A stretch of 64,000 bases of DNA from Pantoea sp. AS-PWVM4. Its GTDB lineage: Bacteria; Pseudomonadota; Gammaproteobacteria; Enterobacterales; Enterobacteriaceae. Positions within the stretch are counted from its first letter, which is position 1. Every line of letters begins with the position of its first letter. Where the stretch lies: NCBI RefSeq assembly GCF_000468095.1, contig NZ_ASZC01000011.1, positions 124,001-188,000 on the forward strand, in the 5' to 3' direction. This document shows, in pieces, positions 19,595 through 27,745 of the stretch. A program made the position numbers and the translations under genes. The notes beneath the pieces were generated by a model that had not been told where the DNA came from, searched no databases, and saw only the letters and a list, made by a program, of their open reading frames with translations.

Positions 19595-20880
19595 CGATAA
19601 ACTCATGGGGCCGCCTGTCTCGTGAAGAGCACAACGTGGTGGCATTGAGTGACCGTGGTCAGATACAGGCTTCTCTCACCACTCCCGGTCTGGCTCATGG
19701 CATGGGACGCAGCTATGGCGATGTATGCCTAAATCCGCAGGGTGAGATCTGGATAACAACCGGACTTGACCACTTTATCGCCTTTGATGAAAGTACAGGG
19801 CGTTTGGTATGCGAAGCTGGAGTCTTGCTCCAGGACATTCAGAGGCTGATGATTCCGCGTGGCTGGATTCTGCCCGTTACGCCAGGGACTCAGTTGGTCA
19901 CCGTTGGCGGAGCCATCGCCAATGATGTACATGGTAAAAACCATCATGTTGTGGGTTCATTCGGGGATCACATTAAAAGTCTGACCCTGATCCGGACCAA
20001 TGGCGAAACGATCGAATGTGGCCCAGACCAGCATCCTGAATGGTTTTCCGCCACGGTGGGTGGCGTTGGTCTGACTGGCGTGATCGCTTCAGCCGAAATA
20101 CAGCTTCGTCCCGTTGCGGGTCCGTGGGTTGATACCGAGACCATTGCCTTTGACAACCTTGATGAGTTTTTCCGACTGTCGGACACGTCAGAAGCCCAGT
20201 GGGAGCATACCGTTTCGTGGATCGACTGTATCTCAAAAGGCGGCGGCCGTGGTTTGTTCATGCGCGGAAATCCGGCTGATATAAAGGATCGGAAGGCACC
20301 AAAGGCTGGCAAACTCACGATGCCCATCGTGCCCCCGGTCTCAATGGTTAACCGCCTGACACTTCGTCCCTTCAACATGACCTACTACCACCTCAAAAAG
20401 TGGCAGGCAAAAAGGGAAATCGCTCATTACGAGCCCTTTTTCTATCCCCTCGATAATGTGCTGCACTGGAACCGGATGTACGGTCCCAAAGGTTTCTATC
20501 AGTACCAGAGTGTAGTACCACGCGAAGTGGGGCAAGATGCAGTTCAGGCGATGTTGAAAGAGATAGCACGCTCTGGAGATGGTTCCTTCCTCGCAGTACT
20601 CAAAACTTTTGGTAACCGGCAGCCCCTTGGTATGCTGAGTTTTCCACAGCCGGGGGTCACACTGGCGTTGGATTTCCCAAACCATGGAGATCGCACGCAC
20701 AAACTGTTCGAGCGACTGGATGCCATCGTGCGTGAAGCGAAAGGCCGTATCTATCTCGCCAAAGATGCACGCATGCCGAAAGAATTGTTCGAAGCGGGCT
20801 ATCCACGCCTGGCTGAATTTATCCAATACCGAGACCCGGGCATCAGCTCTGGCCTATCACGCCGCCTAATGGGAAGTTGA
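19588..20880 (+). CDS. DprE1-like FAD oxidase of polyprenylphosphoryl-ribose
   Basis: A 430-aa FAD-linked oxidase (VAO/PCMH fold). It aligns along its length with mycobacterial DprE1: GMGRSYGDVCLN (Tyr43), GGAIANDVHGKNHH (His115), FYPLDNVLHWNRMYGP, YQYQSVVP and the active lysine in YLAKDAR (Lys392). DprE1 oxidises C2' of decaprenylphosphoryl-ribose to the keto form, half of the epimerisation to arabinose. The DprE1 cysteine attacked by benzothiazinones (in NICVDFP) is Ala360 here (TLALDFP). It overlaps the UbiA gene by 7 bases, and the next ORF starts directly after its stop. Confidence 0.88.
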   Translation: MVTINSWGRLSREEHNVVALSDRGQIQASLTTPGLAHGMGRSYGDVCLNPQGEIWITTGLDHFIAFDESTGRLVCEAGVLLQDIQRLMIPRGWILPVTPGTQLVTVGGAIANDVHGKNHHVVGSFGDHIKSLTLIRTNGETIECGPDQHPEWFSATVGGVGLTGVIASAEIQLRPVAGPWVDTETIAFDNLDEFFRLSDTSEAQWEHTVSWIDCISKGGGRGLFMRGNPADIKDRKAPKAGKLTMPIVPPVSMVNRLTLRPFNMTYYHLKKWQAKREIAHYEPFFYPLDNVLHWNRMYGPKGFYQYQSVVPREVGQDAVQAMLKEIARSGDGSFLAVLKTFGNRQPLGMLSFPQPGVTLALDFPNHGDRTHKLFERLDAIVREAKGRIYLAKDARMPKELFEAGYPRLAEFIQYRDPGISSGLSRRLMGS

Positions 20881-21633
20881 ATGAAGCTTAAGAAAAAAAT
20901 CGCCATCATTGGTGCTACTTCTGCGATTGCTGAACAATGCGCACGACTGTGGGCGAAAGAGAACCCATCAGAGATTGTTTTGGTCAGCAGGAATCAGGAA
21001 AAAGCCGAACGTATTGCTTCAGATCTCAAGGTGCGTACCCCGGATGCAGTAATTACCAACCTTCAGGTGGATTTTCTCGATGCGGGCCAAATTCAAGAGC
21101 TGATTCATCACATCTACCAGTCAGGCAATGTTGATGTGGCACTTATTGCGCACGGCTCCCTGCCTGACCAGGAAGCATGTCAGAATGATCTCGTCCTGTG
21201 TCGGGAAGCTCTGGATGTCAATGGTATCTCGCCGGTACTGTTTGCCGAGGCGTTTGCCATGCAGATGCAAAAGGCCAATAGTGGAACGCTCGCGATTATC
21301 GGTTCAGTTGCGGGTGACAGAGGCAGGAAATCTAACTATACCTACGGTGCCGCAAAAGGGTTGGTTGCAGGCTATGTACAAGGTTTACAACACCGCTTTG
21401 CAAATACGAATGTAAAGGTGGTTTTAATTAAACCAGGACCAACCGATACACCAATGACCGCACATCTCAAACAATCCGGTGCCAAACTCGCCCCCGTTGA
21501 TCGCGTGGCCGCGGAGGTTGTACGTGGCATTGAAAGCGGGCAACGTGTTGTATACACGCCAAAAATTTGGTCAGTAATCATGATGGTTATTCGCAATTTG
21601 CCACATTTCGTATTTAAAAGGCTGGATATTTAA
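20881..21633 (+). CDS. DprE2-like short-chain reductase
   Basis: A 250-aa classical SDR. The cofactor motif GATSAIA is at residues 11-17. The catalytic Ser142, Tyr155 and Lys159 sit in GSVAGDRGRKSNYTYGAAK, which is very close to the DprE2 signature. DprE2 reduces the 2'-keto intermediate made by DprE1 to polyprenylphosphoryl-arabinofuranose. The gene follows the DprE1-like gene with no gap, so the pair is almost certainly co-translated. A general SDR role cannot be excluded from motifs alone; the neighbour makes the specific role likely. Confidence 0.86.
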   Translation: MKLKKKIAIIGATSAIAEQCARLWAKENPSEIVLVSRNQEKAERIASDLKVRTPDAVITNLQVDFLDAGQIQELIHHIYQSGNVDVALIAHGSLPDQEACQNDLVLCREALDVNGISPVLFAEAFAMQMQKANSGTLAIIGSVAGDRGRKSNYTYGAAKGLVAGYVQGLQHRFANTNVKVVLIKPGPTDTPMTAHLKQSGAKLAPVDRVAAEVVRGIESGQRVVYTPKIWSVIMMVIRNLPHFVFKRLDI

Positions 21634-24011
21634 TGTCAGGATTGAAAGCGAATATGGCTTCAGGAAGGAGCTCTAACTTGAATAATCACAATGCTATAAA
21701 AGACACATTGTTTTTATTGGCGCTATTACTGGTATCGATTGCTGTTTTTGTTCCTCTGTCGCCAAGGATGCCGTGGGAAGGTCTCGATCCCTCCTGGTCT
21801 TATGGGATGAATGAAGCACTGGCACACGGGATGTCTATTGGCAAAGACATTATTTTCACATTCGGTCCCTATGCTTCAATTTATACACAAAGTTATCATC
21901 CAGCCACCGACCATTTGATGGTATGGGGAGCGCTCTACCTCGCTATTGCCTTTGCTGTAGCTGCCTGGCTTAACTTTAAAGTAAGCGGATGGCCGTTAAA
22001 AATTGCACTCCTGGCTGTTTTGAGCGCATTAATATATGGCCGTGATGCACTGTTTTTCTTCTATCCCATGCTGGTGGGCATTCAGGTTTATCGTTGGGGA
22101 ACGGCTTTTGATACCAGAAAGACAGCGGTTCTGGGTGAATATTCGCTTATCATTGCCTTATTTTCACCGTTTGGTTTATTACCACTGATTAAAGGTTCGA
22201 CGCTCGTAGCATGTGTAGCAATATCTGTTCTTTCAATTGCTCTGCTGGTAAAGAGAGGACAATGGAAGTTTTCGCTCCTTATCGTTGCAACCTTTTTAGT
22301 CTCAACCGGAATTTTCTGGGCATTCTCCGGGCAACCATTAAGCGGGCTGGCTGATTATTTTATCGGCCTGTCACCCATTATTAGTGGTTACACTGAGGCA
22401 ATGGCAACCAATGGCGATTTGTCTCAGTGCGTCCTTTATGTAGTGGCTACGGCTGTCATGGCTGCACTTCTGCTGTATGGAACACGAGGTACGTTTTACG
22501 ACAAATCGGTTGTTACGCTTATTTTTCTTTGCATCCTCTTTTTAGCCTTTAAAGCGGGTTTCGTCAGGCATGACGGCCATGCGCTCATTTGTGCTTCTAT
22601 GATTCTCCTTGGAGGCCTATTGGCTGGGACGCTGATCCCCACCCGTAGCGCATTAGTCGTTTTAGCAGCCTGTCTGATCACATGGATTTACATCGACATT
22701 GCCTATATCAAAAAACCCGTCGATAGCGTTAAAAATAATTTCAAAAATACGTTCTCCAATACATGGGATGGGTTAAAACAGCGCATATTGGAACCTCAAG
22801 CGCTGGCAAAAGACTTTGAAGAACGTGTCAATCTGCTCAAAAAACGTGGAGCCATTCCAAAGCTTAACGGCACCGTTGATATATATTCATTCGATCAAGC
22901 CTATCTGCTCGCATCTGGAAACACATGGAGTCCACGACCCATTCTGCAAAGTTATTCGGTCTACACCCCTAAACTGGCTGAATTAAATAAGATGCATCTT
23001 CTCGCAGCGAACAGACCAGATAATATCATCTTCAATGTCCAGCCCATTGATAAGAGATTGCCTTCACTGGAGGATGGTGCGAGTTGGCCTGTTTTGCTGT
23101 CCAATTATCAACCAACATCATTTGCAGGTGGCTACCTTTACCTTAAGCATCGAGACACACCAAATCCGACATCCGAACCTTCAGAAAAAATAGGCGGAGG
23201 TTTTTATTCATTTGGTGATACGATCAGTTTGCCTGATTCCCGCAAACCTATATTTGCGAAGTTAACTATTCGTAAAAGTTTTGCTGGCACAATCTTGAAT
23301 ACATTATTTAAACCAAGTCAGCTTCAGATGAAACTGACCATGCAAAATGGTGTTACACGCAGCTACAGAATAATCTCAGGCATGACGGAGTCTGGTTTTA
23401 TTATTTCTCCTCTGATTGAGAATACTGCAGAGTTTGGATTACTTTCCGCCAGTGCAGATTACCTCAAAGATAAGAGAGTTAAATCGATTGAGATTTCCGC
23501 CACTGACCTCCCCTTCCTTTGGAAACGGTCATTTAATATCGAATTTTATGCTCTCAACTATCGTTCCTCACCGGATGACATTAATATACTGGGCTTTGCT
23601 AAACCCCAGCCGGAAACATTTAAAAATACAACATTCGTTCAGCAATGTACTGGAAGCATCGATTCTGTGAATGCTGTTTCTCCATCGTCTGGTTTAATCA
23701 AAACGTCAACTTTATTAAATGTTCAAGGGTGGCTGGTCGCATCCGTGACCCCAGCTAAACTCCCGGATAACGTTTACGTGATGCTGTCTAATGCCGATGG
23801 AAAGCGTTACTTGTTTAACGCTCAGCGTAAGTCACGTCCGGACGTTGGTGCATATTTAAAACAACCATCGCTAAATTCATCCGGTTACGAGCTGACAGCA
23901 GATGTGTCAAAATTAAATGGGGACTACAAGTTGGGACTTGCATACGCCAGAGACAATGAACTCTTTGTGTGCCCCCAATTCAACGTCCCGGTCAAGATAT
24001 CTCAGGAGTAA
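21633..24011 (+). CDS. Large polytopic membrane protein, candidate GT-C arabinosyltransferase
   Basis: A 792-aa protein that I do not recognise by family. The N-terminal half (about 25-365) holds roughly nine or ten hydrophobic helices. The C-terminal half (about 380-792) is hydrophilic and beta-like, probably periplasmic. Between the first two helices lies WEGLDPSWSYGMNEALAHG with Glu49 and Asp52. Acidic residues in the first outer loop are typical of GT-C enzymes that use lipid-phosphate sugars, such as mycobacterial Emb. The ATG shares a base with the previous stop. A TTG at 21678 has a better ribosome site (AAGGAG, 7-base spacing) and would give 777 aa. The role is inferred from layout and operon. 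Confidence 0.62.
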   Translation: MSGLKANMASGRSSNLNNHNAIKDTLFLLALLLVSIAVFVPLSPRMPWEGLDPSWSYGMNEALAHGMSIGKDIIFTFGPYASIYTQSYHPATDHLMVWGALYLAIAFAVAAWLNFKVSGWPLKIALLAVLSALIYGRDALFFFYPMLVGIQVYRWGTAFDTRKTAVLGEYSLIIALFSPFGLLPLIKGSTLVACVAISVLSIALLVKRGQWKFSLLIVATFLVSTGIFWAFSGQPLSGLADYFIGLSPIISGYTEAMATNGDLSQCVLYVVATAVMAALLLYGTRGTFYDKSVVTLIFLCILFLAFKAGFVRHDGHALICASMILLGGLLAGTLIPTRSALVVLAACLITWIYIDIAYIKKPVDSVKNNFKNTFSNTWDGLKQRILEPQALAKDFEERVNLLKKRGAIPKLNGTVDIYSFDQAYLLASGNTWSPRPILQSYSVYTPKLAELNKMHLLAANRPDNIIFNVQPIDKRLPSLEDGASWPVLLSNYQPTSFAGGYLYLKHRDTPNPTSEPSEKIGGGFYSFGDTISLPDSRKPIFAKLTIRKSFAGTILNTLFKPSQLQMKLTMQNGVTRSYRIISGMTESGFIISPLIENTAEFGLLSASADYLKDKRVKSIEISATDLPFLWKRSFNIEFYALNYRSSPDDINILGFAKPQPETFKNTTFVQQCTGSIDSVNAVSPSSGLIKTSTLLNVQGWLVASVTPAKLPDNVYVMLSNADGKRYLFNAQRKSRPDVGAYLKQPSLNSSGYELTADVSKLNGDYKLGLAYARDNELFVCPQFNVPVKISQE

Positions 24012-24014
24012 ATT

Positions 24015-24953
24015 TTGTTGCAGAAAAAGATAATACTTTCTGGCGGGGCTGGTCTGGTCGGTCAAAATTTGGTGGCCCGACTCAAGGCAAAAGGCTATTC
24101 AAACATTGTTGTTCTCGACAAGCATCGTACTAATCTGGACGTGCTGAAACGAGTTCAACCCGACATCACTGTCGAGTATGCCGATCTCGCCGAACCCGGC
24201 CAGTGGCAGCAGCACTTCGTAGGGGCGGATGTCGTGGTGATGTTACAGGCTCAGATTGGCGGTAACGATTATCAGGAGTTCGTGCGAAACAATATTGATT
24301 CGACCCGCCTCCAACTGGAAACCATCAAAGCGAACAACGTACCCTACATGGTACAGATCAGCTCCTCGGTCGTGGAATCGGTCGCTGATGATTTCTATAC
24401 CAACACCAAAAAGGAACAAGAGAAAATGGTGTTGGAATGTGGTATTCCCTGCCCCATTCTGCGCCCCACCTTGATGTTTGGCTGGTTTGATCGCAAACAC
24501 CTGGGCTGGTTATCACGCTTTATGAAGAAGGTCCCCGTGTTTCCGATCCCTGGGGATGGTCGCTACATGCGACAGCCACTTTATGTCGGAGATTTTGCCA
24601 ATATCATTATCAGCTGCATCGAGAATGGCATTCGCGATGGTGTGTATAACATCTCAGGCCATGAAAAAATCGACTATATCGACATGATTCGCGAGATTAA
24701 ACGCGCAATTCGGGCCAAAACGATAATTTTACGCATTCCATATTCTCTTTTTTATGCCTTGCTGTGGGTATGGGGCAAGTTTGATAAAAACCCGCCTTTT
24801 ACCACCCAACAACTGGCGGCTTTAACGGCGAAAGATGAGTTCGAGGTGATTGATTGGCCCGGTATTTTCGGTGTTCCTTACACCCCTTTCAGTGCGGCTG
24901 TGGAAGAAACCTTTAACGATCCGCGCTATAGCGGTGTAGAGCTGGAGTTTTAA
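24015..24953 (+). CDS. NAD-dependent epimerase/dehydratase (extended SDR)
   Basis: A 312-aa extended SDR. The NAD motif SGGAGLVG is at residues 9-16. The catalytic Tyr128 and Lys132 lie in DFYTNTKKEQE, with serines at 116-118. RPTLMFGWFDRKHLGW and the RQPLYVGDFAN motif are usual for nucleotide-sugar or lipid-sugar epimerases, but the exact substrate cannot be read. It starts at TTG 24015 (a second TTG follows directly) behind AGGAG, and is 3 bases after the previous gene. It may prepare a second sugar or act on the polyprenyl-linked sugar. Confidence 0.78.
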   Translation: MLQKKIILSGGAGLVGQNLVARLKAKGYSNIVVLDKHRTNLDVLKRVQPDITVEYADLAEPGQWQQHFVGADVVVMLQAQIGGNDYQEFVRNNIDSTRLQLETIKANNVPYMVQISSSVVESVADDFYTNTKKEQEKMVLECGIPCPILRPTLMFGWFDRKHLGWLSRFMKKVPVFPIPGDGRYMRQPLYVGDFANIIISCIENGIRDGVYNISGHEKIDYIDMIREIKRAIRAKTIILRIPYSLFYALLWVWGKFDKNPPFTTQQLAALTAKDEFEVIDWPGIFGVPYTPFSAAVEETFNDPRYSGVELEF

Positions 24954-24954
24954 G

Positions 24955-26265
24955 ATGGGACAACGCATTGCGGTGTTGGGCGCGGGTCCAATGGGTTTAG
25001 CAGTAGCCTACCAGTTAGCGCTTGATGGTCATCAACCCGTGCTTTTTGAAGCAGACGATCGTGTGGGTGGCATGACCGCGACATTTGATTTTAGTGGTCT
25101 GGATATTGAACGCTACTACCACTTTCATTGCATCTCTGATCATGCCTTTTTGCAGGTACTTGAAGAATTAGGCATTGCCGATCAGATGAAGTGGACGGAA
25201 ACCAAGATGGGCTACTGGTATCAGGGACGTTTGCAGCCCTGGGGTAACCCGGTTGCCCTGCTCAAATTCCGTGGTTTAAGCCTGATGGCTAAATTCCGCT
25301 ATGGCTTACATGCTTTCCTGTCGACCAAACGCGACGACTGGCGTCCACTGGATCATGTGGAGGCAAGTGGCTGGATCAAACGCTGGGTGGGTGCAGAGGC
25401 CTGGGAAGTTTTGTGGCGCCGACTTTTTGACTACAAGTTCTACGACTATGCCCAAGGTTTGTCAGCAGCCTGGATTTGGAGCCGTATCCGTCGTATTGGC
25501 CGTTCCCGTTACAGTTTGTTCCGTGAGAAACTGGGTTACCTTGAAGGGGGTTCAGCCACGCTGTTAACCGCACTGAAAAGTGCCATCGAGGCCAATGGTG
25601 GCGAAATAAGACTGAAGTCACCTATCGAGAAGGTAGTCATCAACAATGGCAAGGTGGCTGGCGTGCAAGTAGCTGGTCAGCTTGAATCCTTCGATAAGGT
25701 GATCAGCACCATTCCGCTGCCTTATGTCTCTAAACTTATGCCAGATTTACCCTCAGATCTGTTGGCTAAATTCAGTGCCACCAAGAACATCGCGGTGGTC
25801 TGCGTAATTGCCAAACTCAGAAAAGCAGTAACAGAGAACTTCTGGTTGAACACCAATGACCCGGAGATGGATATCCCAGGCCTGGTGGAGTACACGAACC
25901 TGCGTCCACTCGACCAACATGTCGTGTATGTGCCGTTCTATGTGCCGGGCGAGCATCCCCTGTATGCTGAGTCTGATGAGGCTTTCCTCACTAAAGTGCG
26001 CAACTATCTCAAGAAGATCAATCCGTCGCTGACTGATGATGATTTTATTGACATGCGTGCCAGCCGTTATCGCTACGCACAGCCGATCTGCGATCCCGGA
26101 TATCTGGAAAAATTGCCTCCAGTCGCCTTACCCGTGCAGGGACTGTGGGTGGCGGATACCTCTTACTACTACCCGGAAGATCGCGGCATTTCAGAAAGTA
26201 TCGGATTTGGCCGACAAATGGCGAAGATGGCCACCCCGGAAAACAAGGAGTCTCCTCAGCCATGA
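24955..26265 (+). CDS. FAD/NAD(P)-binding oxidoreductase (amine-oxidase / UDP-galactopyranose-mutase-like)
   Basis: A 436-aa flavoprotein. The dinucleotide motif VLGAGPMGLAVAYQLALDG sits at the N-terminus, followed by FEADDRVGGMTAT. The C-terminal FAD motif is GLWVADTSYYYPEDRGISESIGFGR. The fold is that of protoporphyrinogen oxidase, phytoene desaturase and UDP-galactopyranose mutase. The arrangement next to an epimerase suggests sugar redox or ring chemistry. I cannot name the substrate. It begins one base after the epimerase stop and ends overlapping the GtrA start (ATGA). Confidence 0.75.
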   Translation: MGQRIAVLGAGPMGLAVAYQLALDGHQPVLFEADDRVGGMTATFDFSGLDIERYYHFHCISDHAFLQVLEELGIADQMKWTETKMGYWYQGRLQPWGNPVALLKFRGLSLMAKFRYGLHAFLSTKRDDWRPLDHVEASGWIKRWVGAEAWEVLWRRLFDYKFYDYAQGLSAAWIWSRIRRIGRSRYSLFREKLGYLEGGSATLLTALKSAIEANGGEIRLKSPIEKVVINNGKVAGVQVAGQLESFDKVISTIPLPYVSKLMPDLPSDLLAKFSATKNIAVVCVIAKLRKAVTENFWLNTNDPEMDIPGLVEYTNLRPLDQHVVYVPFYVPGEHPLYAESDEAFLTKVRNYLKKINPSLTDDDFIDMRASRYRYAQPICDPGYLEKLPPVALPVQGLWVADTSYYYPEDRGISESIGFGRQMAKMATPENKESPQP

Positions 26266-26651
26266 TCTCGCCACAATTCCTGCGATTTCTAGTCGCTGGA
26301 GGAATCGCTGCCGCAGCTAACTTTGGTTCACGATTCGTCTTTAGTATGTTTGTCGGCTACGGCTTCGCGGTTTTTTTTGCTTACCTGGTCGGTATGCTGG
26401 TGGCTTTTCTGCTGATGCGCGGGCATGTTTTTAATGCGAGTCAGGGCCCGCTCGCACCGCAGGTATACAAGTTTGTGGCAGTGAACGTTTTGGCCGTTAT
26501 TCAGACATTGGCGATCAGTCTGCTTCTGGCTCGCTGGTTGCTGCCATCGGTTGGCATCGTGGATCATGCTGAAGCGATAGGACATTTGGCCGGTGTGCTG
26601 GTACCGGTGGTGACCAGCTACTTTGGCCATAAGCTTTTAACCTTTCGATGA
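26262..26651 (+). CDS. GtrA family membrane protein, candidate polyprenyl-phosphate-sugar flippase
   Basis: A 129-aa protein with four hydrophobic helices and the GtrA-type opening FLRFLVAGGIAAAANFGSRF. GtrA proteins are thought to flip polyprenyl-phosphate-linked sugars across the inner membrane before a periplasmic transferase uses them. The start ATG 26262 overlaps the previous TGA and has AAGGAG 11 bases ahead. The frame is open further upstream (to 26145) but inside the preceding gene. It overlaps the next gene by 4 bases. Confidence 0.85.
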   Translation: MISPQFLRFLVAGGIAAAANFGSRFVFSMFVGYGFAVFFAYLVGMLVAFLLMRGHVFNASQGPLAPQVYKFVAVNVLAVIQTLAISLLLARWLLPSVGIVDHAEAIGHLAGVLVPVVTSYFGHKLLTFR

Positions 26652-27652
26652 ACAAGTTCTTTACTCGACTCCAGGGTGCGCTGCATGAGCGGCGCATCAT
26701 TCGCGCCATTGTCTGGTTTGTCACTATTGGAGTAATGCTTTATCTAGCGGCTGTTTTCTGGTCCGGGTGGCAGTCGACGGTAGAAGCATTCTCTGCGCTA
26801 GGACTTCAGACGTTGGTGATCAGTGCCGTTCTGTCGAGTAGTTCTTATTTATGGCGCTTCGGACGGTGGGAGTATTCTCTTCATTGTCTCGATAATGTCG
26901 TCCCCAGATTTACCCATCTCGGCATTTATATGTCCGGGCTTGCCTTGACGGCCACACCAGGGAAATCCGGCGAAACTTTTCGTTCTGCTTTGTTGGTCCC
27001 GCACGGCGTGAAGGTTACGCACAGCCTCGCTACGTTCCTTGTTGACCGAGGGTCAGATGTATTGGGGATGATTTTGCTGGGTATGCTGGCCGCCATGATG
27101 GCAGGACAGTCGCTGGCTTGGGTATGGCTGTTGGCGTTCGCTGCTATTCTGCTGGGGAGTTGCGTCTTTGCATACGCCCTTTCACACCCTATGGTCAGTA
27201 CCGGCTGGAACCGACTGGGTCGTGCAGTGACATGGTTGCCAATCAAAGGTGGGCAAGCGACGCTTGAAGCCTGGGCTCAAGTGTGGAAACCCACCAGAGT
27301 TTCGGCTTTCTCGGTTGTCGCGATGGTTGCTTATGGCACGCAGGCTCTGGTCTTTGCATGGTTCTGCCAGATCCTGGGAACGGGAATTTCAAGTGCTGAC
27401 TGCGTGTTAATCTTTGTGCAGGCAACGTTGTTCGGCGCAGCAAGTATGATACCAGCCGGACTTGGCGTCATGGAGGCCGCACTGGTTTTTCAGTTGGTGG
27501 CACATGGTGTCAGCGATGGTACGGCGATGTCTCTTGCCATCTCCATTCGTCTGGTGACGCTATGGTTTGGGATGTCATTGGGTGCGCTCTCTCTGTTGCT
27601 GTTGTCGGGTCGGGACCTGAGCTCAAAACAAAGCCCCACCAGAACACGATGA
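26648..27652 (+). CDS. LPG-synthase-type (UPF0104/AglD-like) integral membrane protein
   Basis: A 334-aa protein with about eight hydrophobic helices, of the family found as the flippase domain of MprF and in AglD. Family marks are LTATPGKSGETFRSALL (about 97-113), FLVDRGSDVLGM and IPAGLGVMEAALV (about 270-282). Such proteins often sit with lipid-linked sugar pathways and may flip lipids or support transfer. It is the last gene of the eight-gene run, in ATGA overlap with the GtrA gene. No terminator is visible in the 90 bases after it. Confidence 0.8.
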   Translation: MNKFFTRLQGALHERRIIRAIVWFVTIGVMLYLAAVFWSGWQSTVEAFSALGLQTLVISAVLSSSSYLWRFGRWEYSLHCLDNVVPRFTHLGIYMSGLALTATPGKSGETFRSALLVPHGVKVTHSLATFLVDRGSDVLGMILLGMLAAMMAGQSLAWVWLLAFAAILLGSCVFAYALSHPMVSTGWNRLGRAVTWLPIKGGQATLEAWAQVWKPTRVSAFSVVAMVAYGTQALVFAWFCQILGTGISSADCVLIFVQATLFGAASMIPAGLGVMEAALVFQLVAHGVSDGTAMSLAISIRLVTLWFGMSLGALSLLLLSGRDLSSKQSPTRTR

Positions 27653-27745
27653 TTCATTTACAGTTTATTCCTAAAGCCAGATGTTATTGAGCGTGCCATT
27701 GTTAACTACAGTCATAACAATGATGACTTTGATGAGGGAATATTC

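Noticed and set aside
17717..27745. Prophage or integrative element with integrase at ssrA
   Set aside because: No integrase, no phage structural gene and no repeat of the ssrA 3' end were seen.
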